Of a DNA stretch of 64,000 nucleotides, positions 38,701 through 47,070 are shown piece by piece (positions within the stretch are counted from its first letter, which is position 1; every line of letters begins with the position of its first letter). The DNA is taken from assembly GCA_016717725.1 (NCBI GenBank), contig JADKFA010000009.1, positions 132,561 through 196,560 of the forward strand. The letters are read 5' to 3'. Made by a program: the position numbers and the translations under genes. The stretch is from Bacteroidota bacterium (GTDB lineage: Bacteria; Bacteroidota; Bacteroidia; AKYH767-A; OLB10). The notes under the pieces are model-generated. The model saw only the letters and a list, made by a program, of their open reading frames with translations, was not told the origin of the DNA and ran no database searches.

Positions 38701-39207
38701 AGAAAAAGGATGCGATAACGCAAGAGAACCGCTTCCACTTTGTGAAAGAGTTTCGCTGATCGTTGACAAATACGTTACATCTTGTTGAGTATACTGCGTA
38801 TAATTATACTGAGGAATTGTAGTGTAAGGAAAAGAGGTGCCTGTCCAGTTACTGATATAATAATCATTCGATGCTTGAATCAATGAGTCAGTTTGTGTGG
38901 AATCAATCAAATAGGTATAGCAATTATAATCCCACTCTCCGCAACCTTGGTTTGGCAACGCTTGAGTTGAAATCAAACCATTTTTACAACGCATGCTATA
39001 CAGCATAATAATTTTCTCATACGTTTTAGTAGAGTCATTTGGGAAATCGAACATGCCCGATCGCATGGTGGTGTCAAATCTAAATGTTCTCACTACGGTA
39101 GTGTCGCCTGAAAACACGTCGATGGCTTGTGTAGGAACATTTAGCGAAGACAATATGGCAATACTAAATGCCAGTAGAATAGTAAACAGAGTACTTTTTT
39201 TATTCAT
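35737..39207 (-). CDS. PNGase F-like secreted protein with LamG insertion and T9SS domain
   Basis: 1156 residues. Signal peptide 1-28. The N-glycanase_N domain surrounds GCGEWDY (89-95), whose W-D pair aligns with the catalytic Asp of PNGase F. A LamG/concanavalin-like domain occupies about 290-515. N-glycanase_C follows at about 540-830 with SGHGQEGEF and GGTWVYDRAGWCPGE, both hallmark phrases of the PNGase F family. A T9SS domain ends VQKVVITR. The family cleaves N-linked glycans from asparagine. Whether this enzyme does so is inferred from motifs; the LamG domain may direct it to a glycan. The gene stands alone with its own terminator. Confidence 0.85.
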   Translation of the reverse strand: MNKKSTLFTILLAFSIAILSSLNVPTQAIDVFSGDTTVVRTFRFDTTMRSGMFDFPNDSTKTYEKIIMLYSMRCKNGLISTQALPNQGCGEWDYNCYTYLIDSTQTDSLIQASNDYYISNWTGTSFPYTTIPQYNYTQYTQQDVTYLSTISETLSQSGSGSLALSHPFSAGSIARTQYLWTAAELTTAGLTAGDITGLGLDISSLGSSVNNLRIKIKATSQTVLNANSPELNGFTDVYFLNSTFSVAGNHRFNFYNPFNWDGVSNLIVEFSYSNATAGTANDVNGNTTAFSSAMTSTQVDNYLEIDGGAAGVTLPNTVGANISNQISLAFWCYGNPARLPANTSALEALDATNTRQLNIHLPWSDGSIYWDCGNDGTGYDRINKAATTAETEGQWNFWTFTKNATTGIMNIYLNGALWHTGNLKTKAINIDRMNFARSVVNNYVYYGYMDEFSMWNTELDLAAVQNLMYNSISVSHPSYANLQAYYKFDEGTGNVITDASANGNNANMFSMTWRNRAGKDLFRNFLVSNDRPNTTFVKGVYTTSIQTINVLDSASVPANTVIHYTIVNNSLAPLDTNFYWAAGGYTYLFDETGTKLDSFAVAPTSTINISQIGYYDKRPMAIELINFITPYGKGLNMNGLIGKTWEFDVTDYAPILKGRKFMAMESGKYQEDNDITFVFYEGTPARKVRSLQQIWPNGVWKDAGSAAILNNTIFEPRNLQLSPDAYMFKIRSAISGHGQEGEFIQRNHTITLNSVTNLSRVVWKECADNPIYPQGGTWVYDRAGWCPGEVVDTKDFEITTQVSPGQLISVDYSLPPSTSYGTSNYRINNQLVSYDTMSFNLDAGVAYIKNPTTRVEYERFNPICNQPVVAIKNTGETTLTSLTITYGRVGGVMSTFNWTGTLASLNTAEVTLTQPNWLSSNTNQFIAIVSNPNGSADQYGLNDTLVNNFNYPAVYPDKLVFELRTNNNGSHSQYTLKDGSGTNILNKLGLLANTTYLDTVNLPLDCFTFRLIDVGDDGLSWWANTAQGTGYMRIKNGYTGAIIKTFNPDFGDNIYQQFTVNFTLPVPEIQNGEGILKVFPNPAHDLLTAEFSLPVYGQARLQLLNMLGQVLISQDIVASQVMEKSVMDVSTLSSGVYYVSLQSGDEKRVQKVVITR

Positions 39208-39360
39208 GAGAGAGTGAATTTTTATCTAGGTAAAGATAAAAGGAAAGGGTGAATCGACGAAATAAAAATCAGCAAGAAATCGCTTCATTAATATCCCCTA
39301 AAACCAACACAGAAAATTCACTTGCTCAACGTTTTGAAGAAAATTTTCAACGACGCATCC

Positions 39361-39813
39361 CTAATTTGTATCCCTAACTTTTATAGGTATAAAAATCTCT
39401 TCTTCTGAATCTGGATCGTCCTTTTTATACTTCTCACCCATCCATGCAAAATGTGGGCGAAGCTCCAATTCAAAATCGGAAGCAGGCAACCATTCACTGA
39501 ATATTTGATTGTAAAAAGCGAAGGCATCACTAGACACTCCTTTAAAAACAAAGATGGCATACATGCCTTCTGGGATCAACAATTTCTCCATTCCTTCTGG
39601 AATAGCATTTACATTTTCAACTTCAATGGCCGCCCATTTTTCAAATTCATTTTGGGGATTAAACTGTCTAAAATAACTGAGTCCATCATAAACTTCTAAA
39701 GAAAAAAGAAATGAATTTTTAGCATTTATAATTTCCTTTTTCCGAGGCATAAATGATTGCCAAAGAAGGTGCGTTTCATTTTTAGAAAGGCTCATTCTTC
39801 TGCGCATCCCCAC
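39361..39813 (-). CDS. GyrI-like small-molecule-binding domain protein
   Basis: 150 residues; a start at M7 (39795) is also possible. It is a stand-alone GyrI-like/AraC effector-binding domain: LSKNETHLLWQSFMPRKKEI at the front, then FEKWAAIEV, PEGMYAIFVFKG and SEWLPASDFELELRPHFAWM, the conserved end of the family. Such domains bind hydrophobic ligands; no DNA-binding part is attached. No neighbour gives a pathway. Confidence 0.85.
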   Translation of the reverse strand: MGMRRRMSLSKNETHLLWQSFMPRKKEIINAKNSFLFSLEVYDGLSYFRQFNPQNEFEKWAAIEVENVNAIPEGMEKLLIPEGMYAIFVFKGVSSDAFAFYNQIFSEWLPASDFELELRPHFAWMGEKYKKDDPDSEEEIFIPIKVRDTN

Positions 39814-39906
39814 TACTAATTTTGCAGAAGATTCTCTCGATTCTAGGTGTAAGTTTCATTTATCTTTAGATGGATTTTACAAACTGAATGCTTGATCATA
39901 CAACAT

Positions 39907-39941
39907 AAAAAAGAGGTCAACTAAATAAATAATTGACCTCT
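39907..39941 (-). terminator. Intrinsic terminator after the LamG T9SS gene
   Basis: On the minus strand, AGAGGTCAA pairs with TTGACCTCT (9-bp stem) and is followed by six T. It lies 29 bases past the stop codon at 39970. Confidence 0.8.
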
Positions 39942-39969
39942 CTCATCTCTATTTGAATAAATTGAGTAT

Positions 39970-40677
39970 TTATTTTCTAAACACTTTAAATAATGTTTGC
40001 TGTTGCTTTTCATTGATGATAAGCAATTGATAACTACCAGTGGAAAAACGACTGATGTCGAAATCGTATTCTTTCGTAGTACTAATCAATTCTTCGGCGA
40101 TCATTCTTCCCGACATGTCCATCAACTGCAAGCGGTAATTATAATTTCCATTGGCAATGCGGATATGGATTATTGAATTAGATGCTGTCGGAAAAACTTG
40201 AATTTCTGTTCCTGCAGAAGGATCACTTAATCCAACGGTAGTCACGGCTCTACATCCTGAAGTATCATAACATCCACTTTGCAATACAATCACAGCATAA
40301 CTTCCAACCGCTGTTGCAGTAAATGATTTATTGGTTGCCCCTGGGATGGGTGCAAAGCCATTATTACAATCGAGCCATTGATAAAAGGTACCCGTATGAT
40401 TTGCAGTTAAAACAGCACCATTTTGAGTAACGGAAGTGTCCACTAATAAATTTGAAAGGGTAAGTTGAATGATGGAATCACAGCCAAAAACTGATTGCAA
40501 AGTATCATAATAAACACCACCCGCAGTTAAAATTGTTCCATTCCAATTATAGGGTACATCAGGGCATTTAAATTGAGTACTTGATGTAATTAAAGCCGCT
40601 CCATCCACAAAATTGGAAGTAGATCCAGTAAGCGCCATTCCGCCAAAAAACACCATTGATATGTCCTGAACCATCAA
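39970..40677 (-). CDS. C-terminal part of a LamG/T9SS protein, separated by a frameshift
   Basis: 235 residues. It continues the frame of the gene ending at 40568: removing one T from the six-T run (40645-40650 on the plus strand as A) joins NGVF to GGMALTGSTSNFVDG without a gap. It then carries a segment of a PKD-like/SprB-repeat type (CDSIIQLTLSNLLVD) and a T9SS domain (VFPTASNSIIHI, TGSYQLLII, TLFKVFRK). The apparent ATG at 40677 is unlikely to be a real start. One gene of about 459 codons was probably intended. Confidence 0.8.
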   Translation of the reverse strand: MMVQDISMVFFGGMALTGSTSNFVDGAALITSSTQFKCPDVPYNWNGTILTAGGVYYDTLQSVFGCDSIIQLTLSNLLVDTSVTQNGAVLTANHTGTFYQWLDCNNGFAPIPGATNKSFTATAVGSYAVIVLQSGCYDTSGCRAVTTVGLSDPSAGTEIQVFPTASNSIIHIRIANGNYNYRLQLMDMSGRMIAEELISTTKEYDFDISRFSTGSYQLLIINEKQQQTLFKVFRK

Positions 40678-41347
40678 TCAAAACATTTTGACTAGTATTA
40701 TTTCCATTCGCTATTCCTTGATTGAATTTATAATACAGTTGCAATCCATTGGCTGTAGCTGTATCAATTCCGTTGATGTGCATACAGGTAAGTTCGGCTG
40801 GTTGCAAGGCTCTATTCCATAGACTCACCTCGTCTATCTTTCCCTGCAAATAATAGTGGGTACCTTGATACAATAAATCACCTATATAAAAATCTTCAGT
40901 GGCTATCGTGATAAAATCACTTGCTGCTAAAGAATCAGCAATCACCCCATTTTTAAACAAGCGAATAAAAGAGCCATCATAAGTGAAAGCAAGATGGGTC
41001 CATGTATTTAAAGTTAAAACAGATGTGGTTAACTCATAAACTGTCCCTGAACTGCCACGAAATCGAGCTTCTACATTTGTTGAAGAGTATTGCATTATAT
41101 AAAAATCGGCATCTGCATTATTCCTGAATCCTGCGAAACCATCAAAGTTAGGAAATGTTGGAGCTGGATTGGTAGGATAAACCCAAGCGGTAAGTGATAA
41201 AGCCGAGGAACCAGCGATTAAGGAGGAAGCTGCAGGAACAATAACATTGTCATTAATTCCGTCAAACGCCAATGCATTATTTTGTGCTTGAATGTTAGTG
41301 GAGAACATTATAGTAAGCAGGCCTACTATTCCATAGAATTTTTTCAT
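40568..41347 (-). CDS. N-terminal part of a LamG/T9SS protein, frame broken at 40645
   Basis: 259 residues as read, the last 30 being out-of-frame sequence. Signal peptide 1-22. Residues 23-225 form a LamG domain (ALAFDGINDNVIVPAA, LTLNTWTHLAFTYDGS, YLQGKIDEVSLWNRAL). The frame should continue into 40677-39970; an extra T in the six-T run stops it. The domain probably binds a sugar. Either the assembly has one extra base here or the gene is inactive. Confidence 0.82.
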   Translation of the reverse strand: MKKFYGIVGLLTIMFSTNIQAQNNALAFDGINDNVIVPAASSLIAGSSALSLTAWVYPTNPAPTFPNFDGFAGFRNNADADFYIMQYSSTNVEARFRGSSGTVYELTTSVLTLNTWTHLAFTYDGSFIRLFKNGVIADSLAASDFITIATEDFYIGDLLYQGTHYYLQGKIDEVSLWNRALQPAELTCMHINGIDTATANGLQLYYKFNQGIANGNNTSQNVLIDGSGHINGVFWRNGAYWIYFQFCGWSGFNYIKYSI

Positions 41348-41505
41348 ATTGCGATCAATTAATTGAATGGTAAAAGTAGATTATTTTCATATAAAACCCA
41401 TAAAAAATAAATCACTAGTATAAGGGATTAAAAAAATACCGACGCTATCCTTGCAAATCAACTAATTTAATAGAGCTAACGTATCACTATTGAACGACAA
41501 TTTTT

Positions 41506-42555
41506 CTATTTAGAATCATTTTGTTTATTAGAAATCTTAACCAAATAGATTCCTTTTGCAGGTGATCCTAAATCGAGGTATGATTTGAGCGATGAAATTG
41601 AAGTTTTGAAAATTAATTCTCCTTGCATATTATAAATTTCCAAATTCGATGGGTTTACTAAATCGATTCCACTTATTTCAATTTGAAATTTGCCATTAGT
41701 TGGATTTGGAGAAATTAGAATGTTCGCATCTTGCCCAACGATTTCCTTTACTGGTGTAAATGTATTGCAATTTAAAGGGGCGGGGAAAGGACATTGGCCA
41801 GGGGTGCCAAATTGATCCCAATAACACCAATTATCAATTCCAAGATATTCTACCGAGCAATCGGGGTTCACTTTAAACATCCATTTTCTATAGGCATCAC
41901 ATCCATCAAAACAATCGGCATATTCAAAATAAAAATCATAATATCTTGAATTCCCATTTGTGTTGTATGAAATTTTTCCAGCAACTCCAACATAACTATT
42001 TTGCTCTACAGTAATTACTCCGGGCACCATTTCCAAACTATCCATGAGCGCAAAAATATTCCATGATGAATCTACAGATAGCTCTGCATAATTGCCGATG
42101 GTCCAATTATAAAACTGAGAGATTTTTAAATTATACTTTGTAGTTAAAGTATCCATGAGTGGATCTCCGGTAATCGTAATTAAATTTTGCCAAGCATTGG
42201 TCCATGAATAATTAGTATCCACTTTAATAAGAAAACCAGCATACGCACCAAAACCATCGAACGGATTAAGGTTATGTACACAGTACAAATTAAAAACAGA
42301 ATCTCTTTCGGGTATTGAAGTTGCATTAAATATTGCAGCCAATCCCTCAGAAATAGTATCGATATAAGCTTGAGGTATTTTCACAAAAATGGTGTCAGGA
42401 CTTTGAAGCAGAAAAAGGCGGGACGAAGCTAATTGAGCAATGTCTCTCTTATATTCAGTAGTCAATAAAGGAGGGCTAACACAACTGGATTGAATTTGCG
42501 CCTGACTGCTATTAAAGATAGAAATAAACAGAATTAATATAAAGCATTTTTTCAT
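41506..42555 (-). CDS. Secreted T9SS protein with a probable 3' frameshift
   Basis: 349 residues from ATG 42555 (the frame extends to 42579, but MKKCFILILFISIFNSSQAQ is the signal peptide). Residues 25-280 have no family I recognise; four to six cysteines (CADCFDGCDAYRKW, WCYWDQFGTPGQC) suggest disulfides. The T9SS domain starts ISPNPTNGKF and reaches KGIYLVKISNKQ, then reads NDSK and stops. Dropping one A from the AAAA run at 41519-41522 gives NKQMILNRKIVVQ to a stop at 41487, a normal T9SS tail. So the true gene probably ends at 41487. Confidence 0.78.
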   Translation of the reverse strand: MKKCFILILFISIFNSSQAQIQSSCVSPPLLTTEYKRDIAQLASSRLFLLQSPDTIFVKIPQAYIDTISEGLAAIFNATSIPERDSVFNLYCVHNLNPFDGFGAYAGFLIKVDTNYSWTNAWQNLITITGDPLMDTLTTKYNLKISQFYNWTIGNYAELSVDSSWNIFALMDSLEMVPGVITVEQNSYVGVAGKISYNTNGNSRYYDFYFEYADCFDGCDAYRKWMFKVNPDCSVEYLGIDNWCYWDQFGTPGQCPFPAPLNCNTFTPVKEIVGQDANILISPNPTNGKFQIEISGIDLVNPSNLEIYNMQGELIFKTSISSLKSYLDLGSPAKGIYLVKISNKQNDSK

Positions 42556-42671
42556 TTCTTTTAATTTTAACTGTATCATTTAAAAATCTGTTAACTAGAA
42601 ATATTCATTGCATAGGTGCATAAATAAATCTTCTATTGATTTATACAAAGATCAATACTGTTGTTCTGCAA

Positions 42672-43013
42672 TTACGGGAACATATATAACAACCCTAAGC
42701 TTATTCCATTGCGTTGATAACGCTGTTTCTCATTGGCTCCTGCTTCCATTTTTGTAATTGAATACTGAGAAGAAGGACGCAACAAGAGTCGACAATGTGT
42801 ATTAAGCAGATAACTAATTTCAATGCCCGCTCTTGCATTCAAAGTAAATTGCTGCTTATTATATTTTTTAATGGAGGCATATCCACTTTCGTCTTCTTTC
42901 AAATAATAACCTGACGATTGCACAACTAATCCAGGAGCTATACCAGCAGCGACACCTATTCCCCAGCGCTTTAATCGAACTTGATACAACACTTCTAAAG
43001 GCAACTCCATCAC
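42672..43013 (-). CDS. Beta-barrel C-terminal part of the anti-sigma/barrel protein, separated by a frameshift
   Basis: 113 residues from a GTG that is not a likely start. The sequence VMELPLEVLYQVRLKRWGIG and onward (AGIAPGLVV, YNKQQFTLNARAGIEISYLL, NGISLGLLYMFP) is the strand pattern of an outer-membrane beta-barrel domain (PF13568-like). It continues the 44148 gene: removing one A from the AAAA run at 43024-43027 gives ANGVNRWYVMELPLEV, the usual start of such a barrel. Confidence 0.75.
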   Translation of the reverse strand: MMELPLEVLYQVRLKRWGIGVAAGIAPGLVVQSSGYYLKEDESGYASIKKYNKQQFTLNARAGIEISYLLNTHCRLLLRPSSQYSITKMEAGANEKQRYQRNGISLGLLYMFP

Positions 43014-44148
43014 ATACCAACGGTTTTACACCATTTGCCTTACGAATATTCGTATTATAATGTGTTCCATTTAATGTATCGGTAACCGTCACTTTTACAC
43101 TATCTAAAATAAGATGATTCGAAGTATTTAAAAATAATATTCCCCAAATATAAGCGCTATCCGTATCGGTAATAATGTAGTTATTCGATTGCCAAACTTC
43201 CTGTTGATTATAATATTCTCCATTAGAATACGGCGAATATTTTACTTGTTCTCCAATCACAGAAAATTCAAATCCTCCACGGAAATCCCAATTTCGGATG
43301 GACGTTGACAATTGCAATCCACCAAAAGGAAGTACGGTGGGCAATTCCTCTTTCTCACGGCGAAGCAGATACGAAGAATTTGATTTCCCGGTAAGTTCCT
43401 TTTGTACGCCGTTAACACCACCATAAACTAGAAGATCCCATTTAGTTTTCTTTTTGGTACCTAATGTAGGACGATTCTCTGTTCGTATAGAAGCTTCCTC
43501 TATCTCCTTATCTTTCCACTTTAATAGGGGTAAAGCAGCAATGAAGTCCATGTCAGAAAAATTTAATTCAGCTTTTGTTGATGATAATTCCTGAGTTTGA
43601 CTATTTATTTCTTGCGCTTCCACAATAGAATTCTGAGAAACAGGAATTGCATTTCCTTGTTCTGATGATTTTTGCGTAACTGACGAAGAATTTATTTCTG
43701 TACTTAAGATTTGATCATTTGCATTTGCATTTGCATTCGAATTATTTTGTTTCACTTTATACGGCAAAACAGGTGAATTACTATTGGTTCTTTCTACAAT
43801 TTTATCGTTGGGTAAGATGGGCGAATGAGTTTCAATTTGAACTTCAGCATCATTACTATTTATTTTTTCTTCCTTAGATGGCAGAGTCGTTTCAGGTTTA
43901 TGTGTCGCATTATTTCTATTCACCGTTGATACATTATCTCCTTTTTCAATTTTCGCAGGAGCAATAACTTCCGTAATATTTTCCTTTCTTGAGTTCACCA
44001 AAAACACACTTACCAAAGCGACGATGACCACTCCCAACCATACGACGGCTCTACGGCGACGTTTTACCGTATAGTGTTTTTCCAAAAGCTTCTCTGCTTC
44101 TGGCCAATATTGTTCTGGATCCATTTGATCCTTTTTCAATTCTTTCAT
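42868..44148 (-). CDS. Membrane-anchored regulator (anti-sigma-like) with barrel tail, frame broken at 43024
   Basis: 426 residues as read; the last 55 or so are out of frame. Residues 1-36 are cytoplasmic and basic, 37-55 form one membrane segment (AVVWLGVVIVALVSVFLV), and 60-220 are a Ser/Asn/Glu-rich periplasmic linker. From about 235 (TKWDLLVYGGVNGVQKEL) an outer-membrane beta-barrel begins and should continue into 42672-43013. It overlaps the sigma gene by 4 bases (ATGA), so the two are translationally coupled. An anti-sigma role is inferred from this arrangement, which is common in Bacteroidota. Confidence 0.8.
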   Translation of the reverse strand: MKELKKDQMDPEQYWPEAEKLLEKHYTVKRRRRAVVWLGVVIVALVSVFLVNSRKENITEVIAPAKIEKGDNVSTVNRNNATHKPETTLPSKEEKINSNDAEVQIETHSPILPNDKIVERTNSNSPVLPYKVKQNNSNANANANDQILSTEINSSSVTQKSSEQGNAIPVSQNSIVEAQEINSQTQELSSTKAELNFSDMDFIAALPLLKWKDKEIEEASIRTENRPTLGTKKKTKWDLLVYGGVNGVQKELTGKSNSSYLLRREKEELPTVLPFGGLQLSTSIRNWDFRGGFEFSVIGEQVKYSPYSNGEYYNQQEVWQSNNYIITDTDSAYIWGILFLNTSNHLILDSVKVTVTDTLNGTHYNTNIRKANGVKPLVCDGVAFRSVVSSSIKALGNRCRCWYSSWISCAIVRLLFERRRKWICLH

Positions 44149-44723
44149 TGCATTTGTGGTTTATTCCATTCAGCAGATTTTTTCACTTCGGTCAACATCT
44201 CTTGTAATTTTTTTCGCGCTTTAAAGAGATGAGCTTTTGAAGTTCCGGTACTGATGCCAAGCATGCTGGCTATTTCATCGTGTTTAAATCCATCAACTGC
44301 ATACAGATTAAACACGGTTTTACACATGGGAGGAAGTTGTTCAATTGCCTGTTGAATTTCTTCCTTGTCATATTTTATATCCACTTCACTTTGTAATGGA
44401 TGTAATTCTTCAGGTAATTCTTCCCGTAAACTGATGAGATCCTGATACCTTTTTTGTTTTCTGAATTCATCAATAATATAATTAACACTTACTCTTCGCA
44501 TCCATTGCTCGTAGGGTACATGATTATGCTTCTTTAAATAATCATTCATGTTGACGATAATTTTAAAAAATATCATATTCAAAGCCGACATCCTGTCATC
44601 CTTATTAATATAATATCGATTACAAATAGAGTACATAATCGGAAAGCACATCACGTATAAGTCGTGATGTGCTTTCCGGTCATCGCGCCGGCATCGCTCA
44701 AGAAGCTCAGGTGCAGGACGCAT
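44145..44723 (-). CDS. ECF-family RNA polymerase sigma factor
   Basis: 192 residues. Region 2 lies around 25-90 (DRMSALNMIFFKIIVNM, EQWMRRVSVNYIIDEFRKQKRY) and region 4 around 125-180 (AIEQLPPMCKTVFNLYAVDG, HDEIASMLGISTGTSKAHLF), the -35-binding helix-turn-helix. It directs transcription of a target set that cannot be seen here. It begins 26 bases after the stop of the PKD surface protein and overlaps the membrane regulator by 4 bases, so all three are probably one transcript. Confidence 0.92.
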   Translation of the reverse strand: MRPAPELLERCRRDDRKAHHDLYVMCFPIMYSICNRYYINKDDRMSALNMIFFKIIVNMNDYLKKHNHVPYEQWMRRVSVNYIIDEFRKQKRYQDLISLREELPEELHPLQSEVDIKYDKEEIQQAIEQLPPMCKTVFNLYAVDGFKHDEIASMLGISTGTSKAHLFKARKKLQEMLTEVKKSAEWNKPQMQ

Positions 44724-44749
44724 GGTTAGGCCTTTTCAGGCAGCGGGAA

Positions 44750-46867
44750 TTACTGCTTTACAAAAGGTTTTGTTTCCATGCTTCCATTCGCATTCTGAAC
44801 TTGAAGGAGATAGAATCCAGGTGACAAAGTAGCAACATCAATGGAGTTAACATCACGCGTTAAACTTCCATTTAATACGGTACGCCCATCTACCGAAACC
44901 ACTTTATAAGAGAGCTCGTTGCTTACCTCTGCCGACCATTTTACGATCAAATTACTATGAGCAGGGTTAGGGAATAGCTGTGCATTGGTAGGTGTTATAT
45001 CATCAATACCACTGGTAACATATGCAGGAGAATAAATATTCAACACAAATCCTGATGTGGCACTGCGGTAAACGATATTTCCTAATGAGTCGACAGTCAA
45101 TGTATCGCAGTACGTATCTGAACATCCAAAGAAATCAGAAACTGTTAAGCATACCACATATGATCCAGTGCTCGCATATTGATGGCTTGGATAAGCACCA
45201 CCTACTAACGGTGATCCATCACCGAAATCCCAGCTAAAGTTCAAATTGTTTCCACTGCTTAAGTTAACGCCCACCAAATTATAAGGGCTAAGTTGTGTGA
45301 ACACGAAAAATGCATTACATCCAATAGGATTATTTATAGTAGTATCAATAACAATTGAGTCGCAATAAGTAGAAGAACATCCCACCGTACTTACCACTAA
45401 ACATACCACATACGTTCCAGGATTACTATACTGATGATTTGGGAATTGCAAGGTGCTTGAATTTCCATCTCCAAAATTCCAAGAATAGAATACTGGACTT
45501 GGAAGTGGCGGAACGTTAGGCGGATTCACGACTGATTGATCGATGAAATAAGCATTCAATCCAACGCTCACAGAAACGAAATTCGCTTGACATCCAGGGT
45601 TGCTTCCACTTATATTCACAGGTTGACAAGTCATACAAACAATTGCGCCTTGAAAGCCGATGCTTAAACAAGCATTATAAATTCCGGGGGCAGCATATAC
45701 ATGAGTTACTGTTTGGCCTGTAATAATGGGAGATCCATCACCAAAATCCCAATAATAAACGCTTCCGACAGGAGCAGTAGAAGCTACAAACACAGCAGGC
45801 GATCCAAAGGTACCATTGCTGTTTACTGTGAAGTTACAATTTGTTGATCCACCTACATAAACAGAATCGCAATAAGTACAAACTGTTAAACCCGTTACGA
45901 AATCTATTTCATTCATACAAACCGTATAAACACCTGAGGCATTATAAGTATGTGTTGAGAATTGACCTGTGCCTGATGTTCCATCTCCATAAGTCCAATT
46001 AATAATATTATTTACAAATACACCCCAAGCATTAAAATACATCTGCGATGAATTTACACTATCTGGAAAAGAACTAAAACTACAACTCGGAGGTGTTAGT
46101 GAAACAATAATATTATTACACGTCACACACGTATCTAGTAAAGTATACGATGTCATACAAACCGTGTATGTTCCCGACTGAGTATAAGTATGCGTTGCAT
46201 TAGGTCCAATTCCTGAAGTACCATCTCCAAAGTCCCAAACAAAGTTTGGATTCACACCTGCTGATCCAACGAAAGTATACGTTCCAGGGGCTGTCACTGG
46301 ATTTGGTTGACCATACGTAAAGTTACAAGTAGATCCAGCTTGTGTAGAAACAATTATCGTTGATGAACAAATCACATTACCACTACTATCTAATTCTGTC
46401 ATAGTAACTGTGTAATTACCTATTCCATTATAAGGATGCGAAACGGTTTGTCCTGTGCCTGCAGATCCATCTCCAAAGCTCCAAGAATAAACTGACCCGG
46501 GATTACTACTACTTGAAGTGAATACAAATTGAGTTCCTGTTTGCGTATAAGTTATATAACAACCGCCAACAGAAATAGAATCGCAGAAACCACAAACAGC
46601 TTGTCCATTTGTAGAATCAAAAATTGTTAGGCAAATAATATAATTATTGGGGCTTGCATAACTATAAGTTATGGGGGAAACGGGAGCATGAATAATAGAA
46701 CCATCTCCGAGATCCCATTCAGCATAGAACTGAGGATTGGTAAAACCTAAAGGCGGCGTAAAAACTACAGTGTTGTTTGGTCCAACAGAAGCGCTCCAAA
46801 TACAATTTTGGGCTTGGGCACCGATGCTAAGGAATAGTGCCAGAAGAAGGGAGTAAACTAATTTCAT
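44750..46867 (-). CDS. Secreted PKD-repeat protein with T9SS sorting domain
   Basis: 705 residues from ATG 46867; the frame extends to 46915, but MKLVYSLLLALFLSIGAQAQ is the signal peptide. Seven PKD repeats follow (about 30-620), each with a W-x-F-G-D-G turn (WDLGDGSI, WSFGDGSA, WDFGDGTS, WTYGDGTS, WDFGDGSP, WNFGDGNS, WDFGDGSP) and a THxYxxxGxYTVC strand. Most carry a C-x-x-C pair just after. The T9SS domain begins AQLFPNPAHSNL and ends ETKPFVKQ. PKD arrays form stalks or mediate binding. Position just upstream of the sigma factor suggests co-expression. Confidence 0.9.
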   Translation of the reverse strand: MKLVYSLLLALFLSIGAQAQNCIWSASVGPNNTVVFTPPLGFTNPQFYAEWDLGDGSIIHAPVSPITYSYASPNNYIICLTIFDSTNGQAVCGFCDSISVGGCYITYTQTGTQFVFTSSSSNPGSVYSWSFGDGSAGTGQTVSHPYNGIGNYTVTMTELDSSGNVICSSTIIVSTQAGSTCNFTYGQPNPVTAPGTYTFVGSAGVNPNFVWDFGDGTSGIGPNATHTYTQSGTYTVCMTSYTLLDTCVTCNNIIVSLTPPSCSFSSFPDSVNSSQMYFNAWGVFVNNIINWTYGDGTSGTGQFSTHTYNASGVYTVCMNEIDFVTGLTVCTYCDSVYVGGSTNCNFTVNSNGTFGSPAVFVASTAPVGSVYYWDFGDGSPIITGQTVTHVYAAPGIYNACLSIGFQGAIVCMTCQPVNISGSNPGCQANFVSVSVGLNAYFIDQSVVNPPNVPPLPSPVFYSWNFGDGNSSTLQFPNHQYSNPGTYVVCLVVSTVGCSSTYCDSIVIDTTINNPIGCNAFFVFTQLSPYNLVGVNLSSGNNLNFSWDFGDGSPLVGGAYPSHQYASTGSYVVCLTVSDFFGCSDTYCDTLTVDSLGNIVYRSATSGFVLNIYSPAYVTSGIDDITPTNAQLFPNPAHSNLIVKWSAEVSNELSYKVVSVDGRTVLNGSLTRDVNSIDVATLSPGFYLLQVQNANGSMETKPFVKQ

Positions 46868-46984
46868 TTTATTTGGTTTATATGTGTTCATAAGAGGATC
46901 ACGAAAGCAATCCACATTTGGTTTACTTGATTTTGAATTAATTTTAAATTTCGGAAATTTTCCTTAATAAATAATCGAGTAGGA

Positions 46985-47024
46985 AGTAAAGATAAAATAA
47001 TCTATCGGTTAGTTTATCTTTACT
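46985..47024 (-). ncRNA. Group II intron domain VI
   Basis: On the minus strand, AGTAAAGATAAA pairs perfectly with TTTATCTTTACT, with an internal A-rich loop that could supply the branch-point adenosine. It directly follows domain V and sets the intron 3' end at about 46980-46985. Confidence 0.7.
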
Positions 47025-47035
47025 GTCCTCTCACA

Positions 47036-47068
47036 CCACCGTACGTACCGGTCTGGTATACGGCGGTT
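47036..47068 (-). ncRNA. Group II intron domain V
   Basis: Minus-strand ACCGCCGTATACCAGACCGG pairs with the following TACGTACGGTGG to give the short catalytic hairpin with a 3' bulge, followed by TGTGAGAGGAC. The sequence CGTACGGTGGTGTGAGAGG is characteristic of the bacterial group II domain V-VI junction. Confidence 0.8.
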
Positions 47069-47070
47069 TG

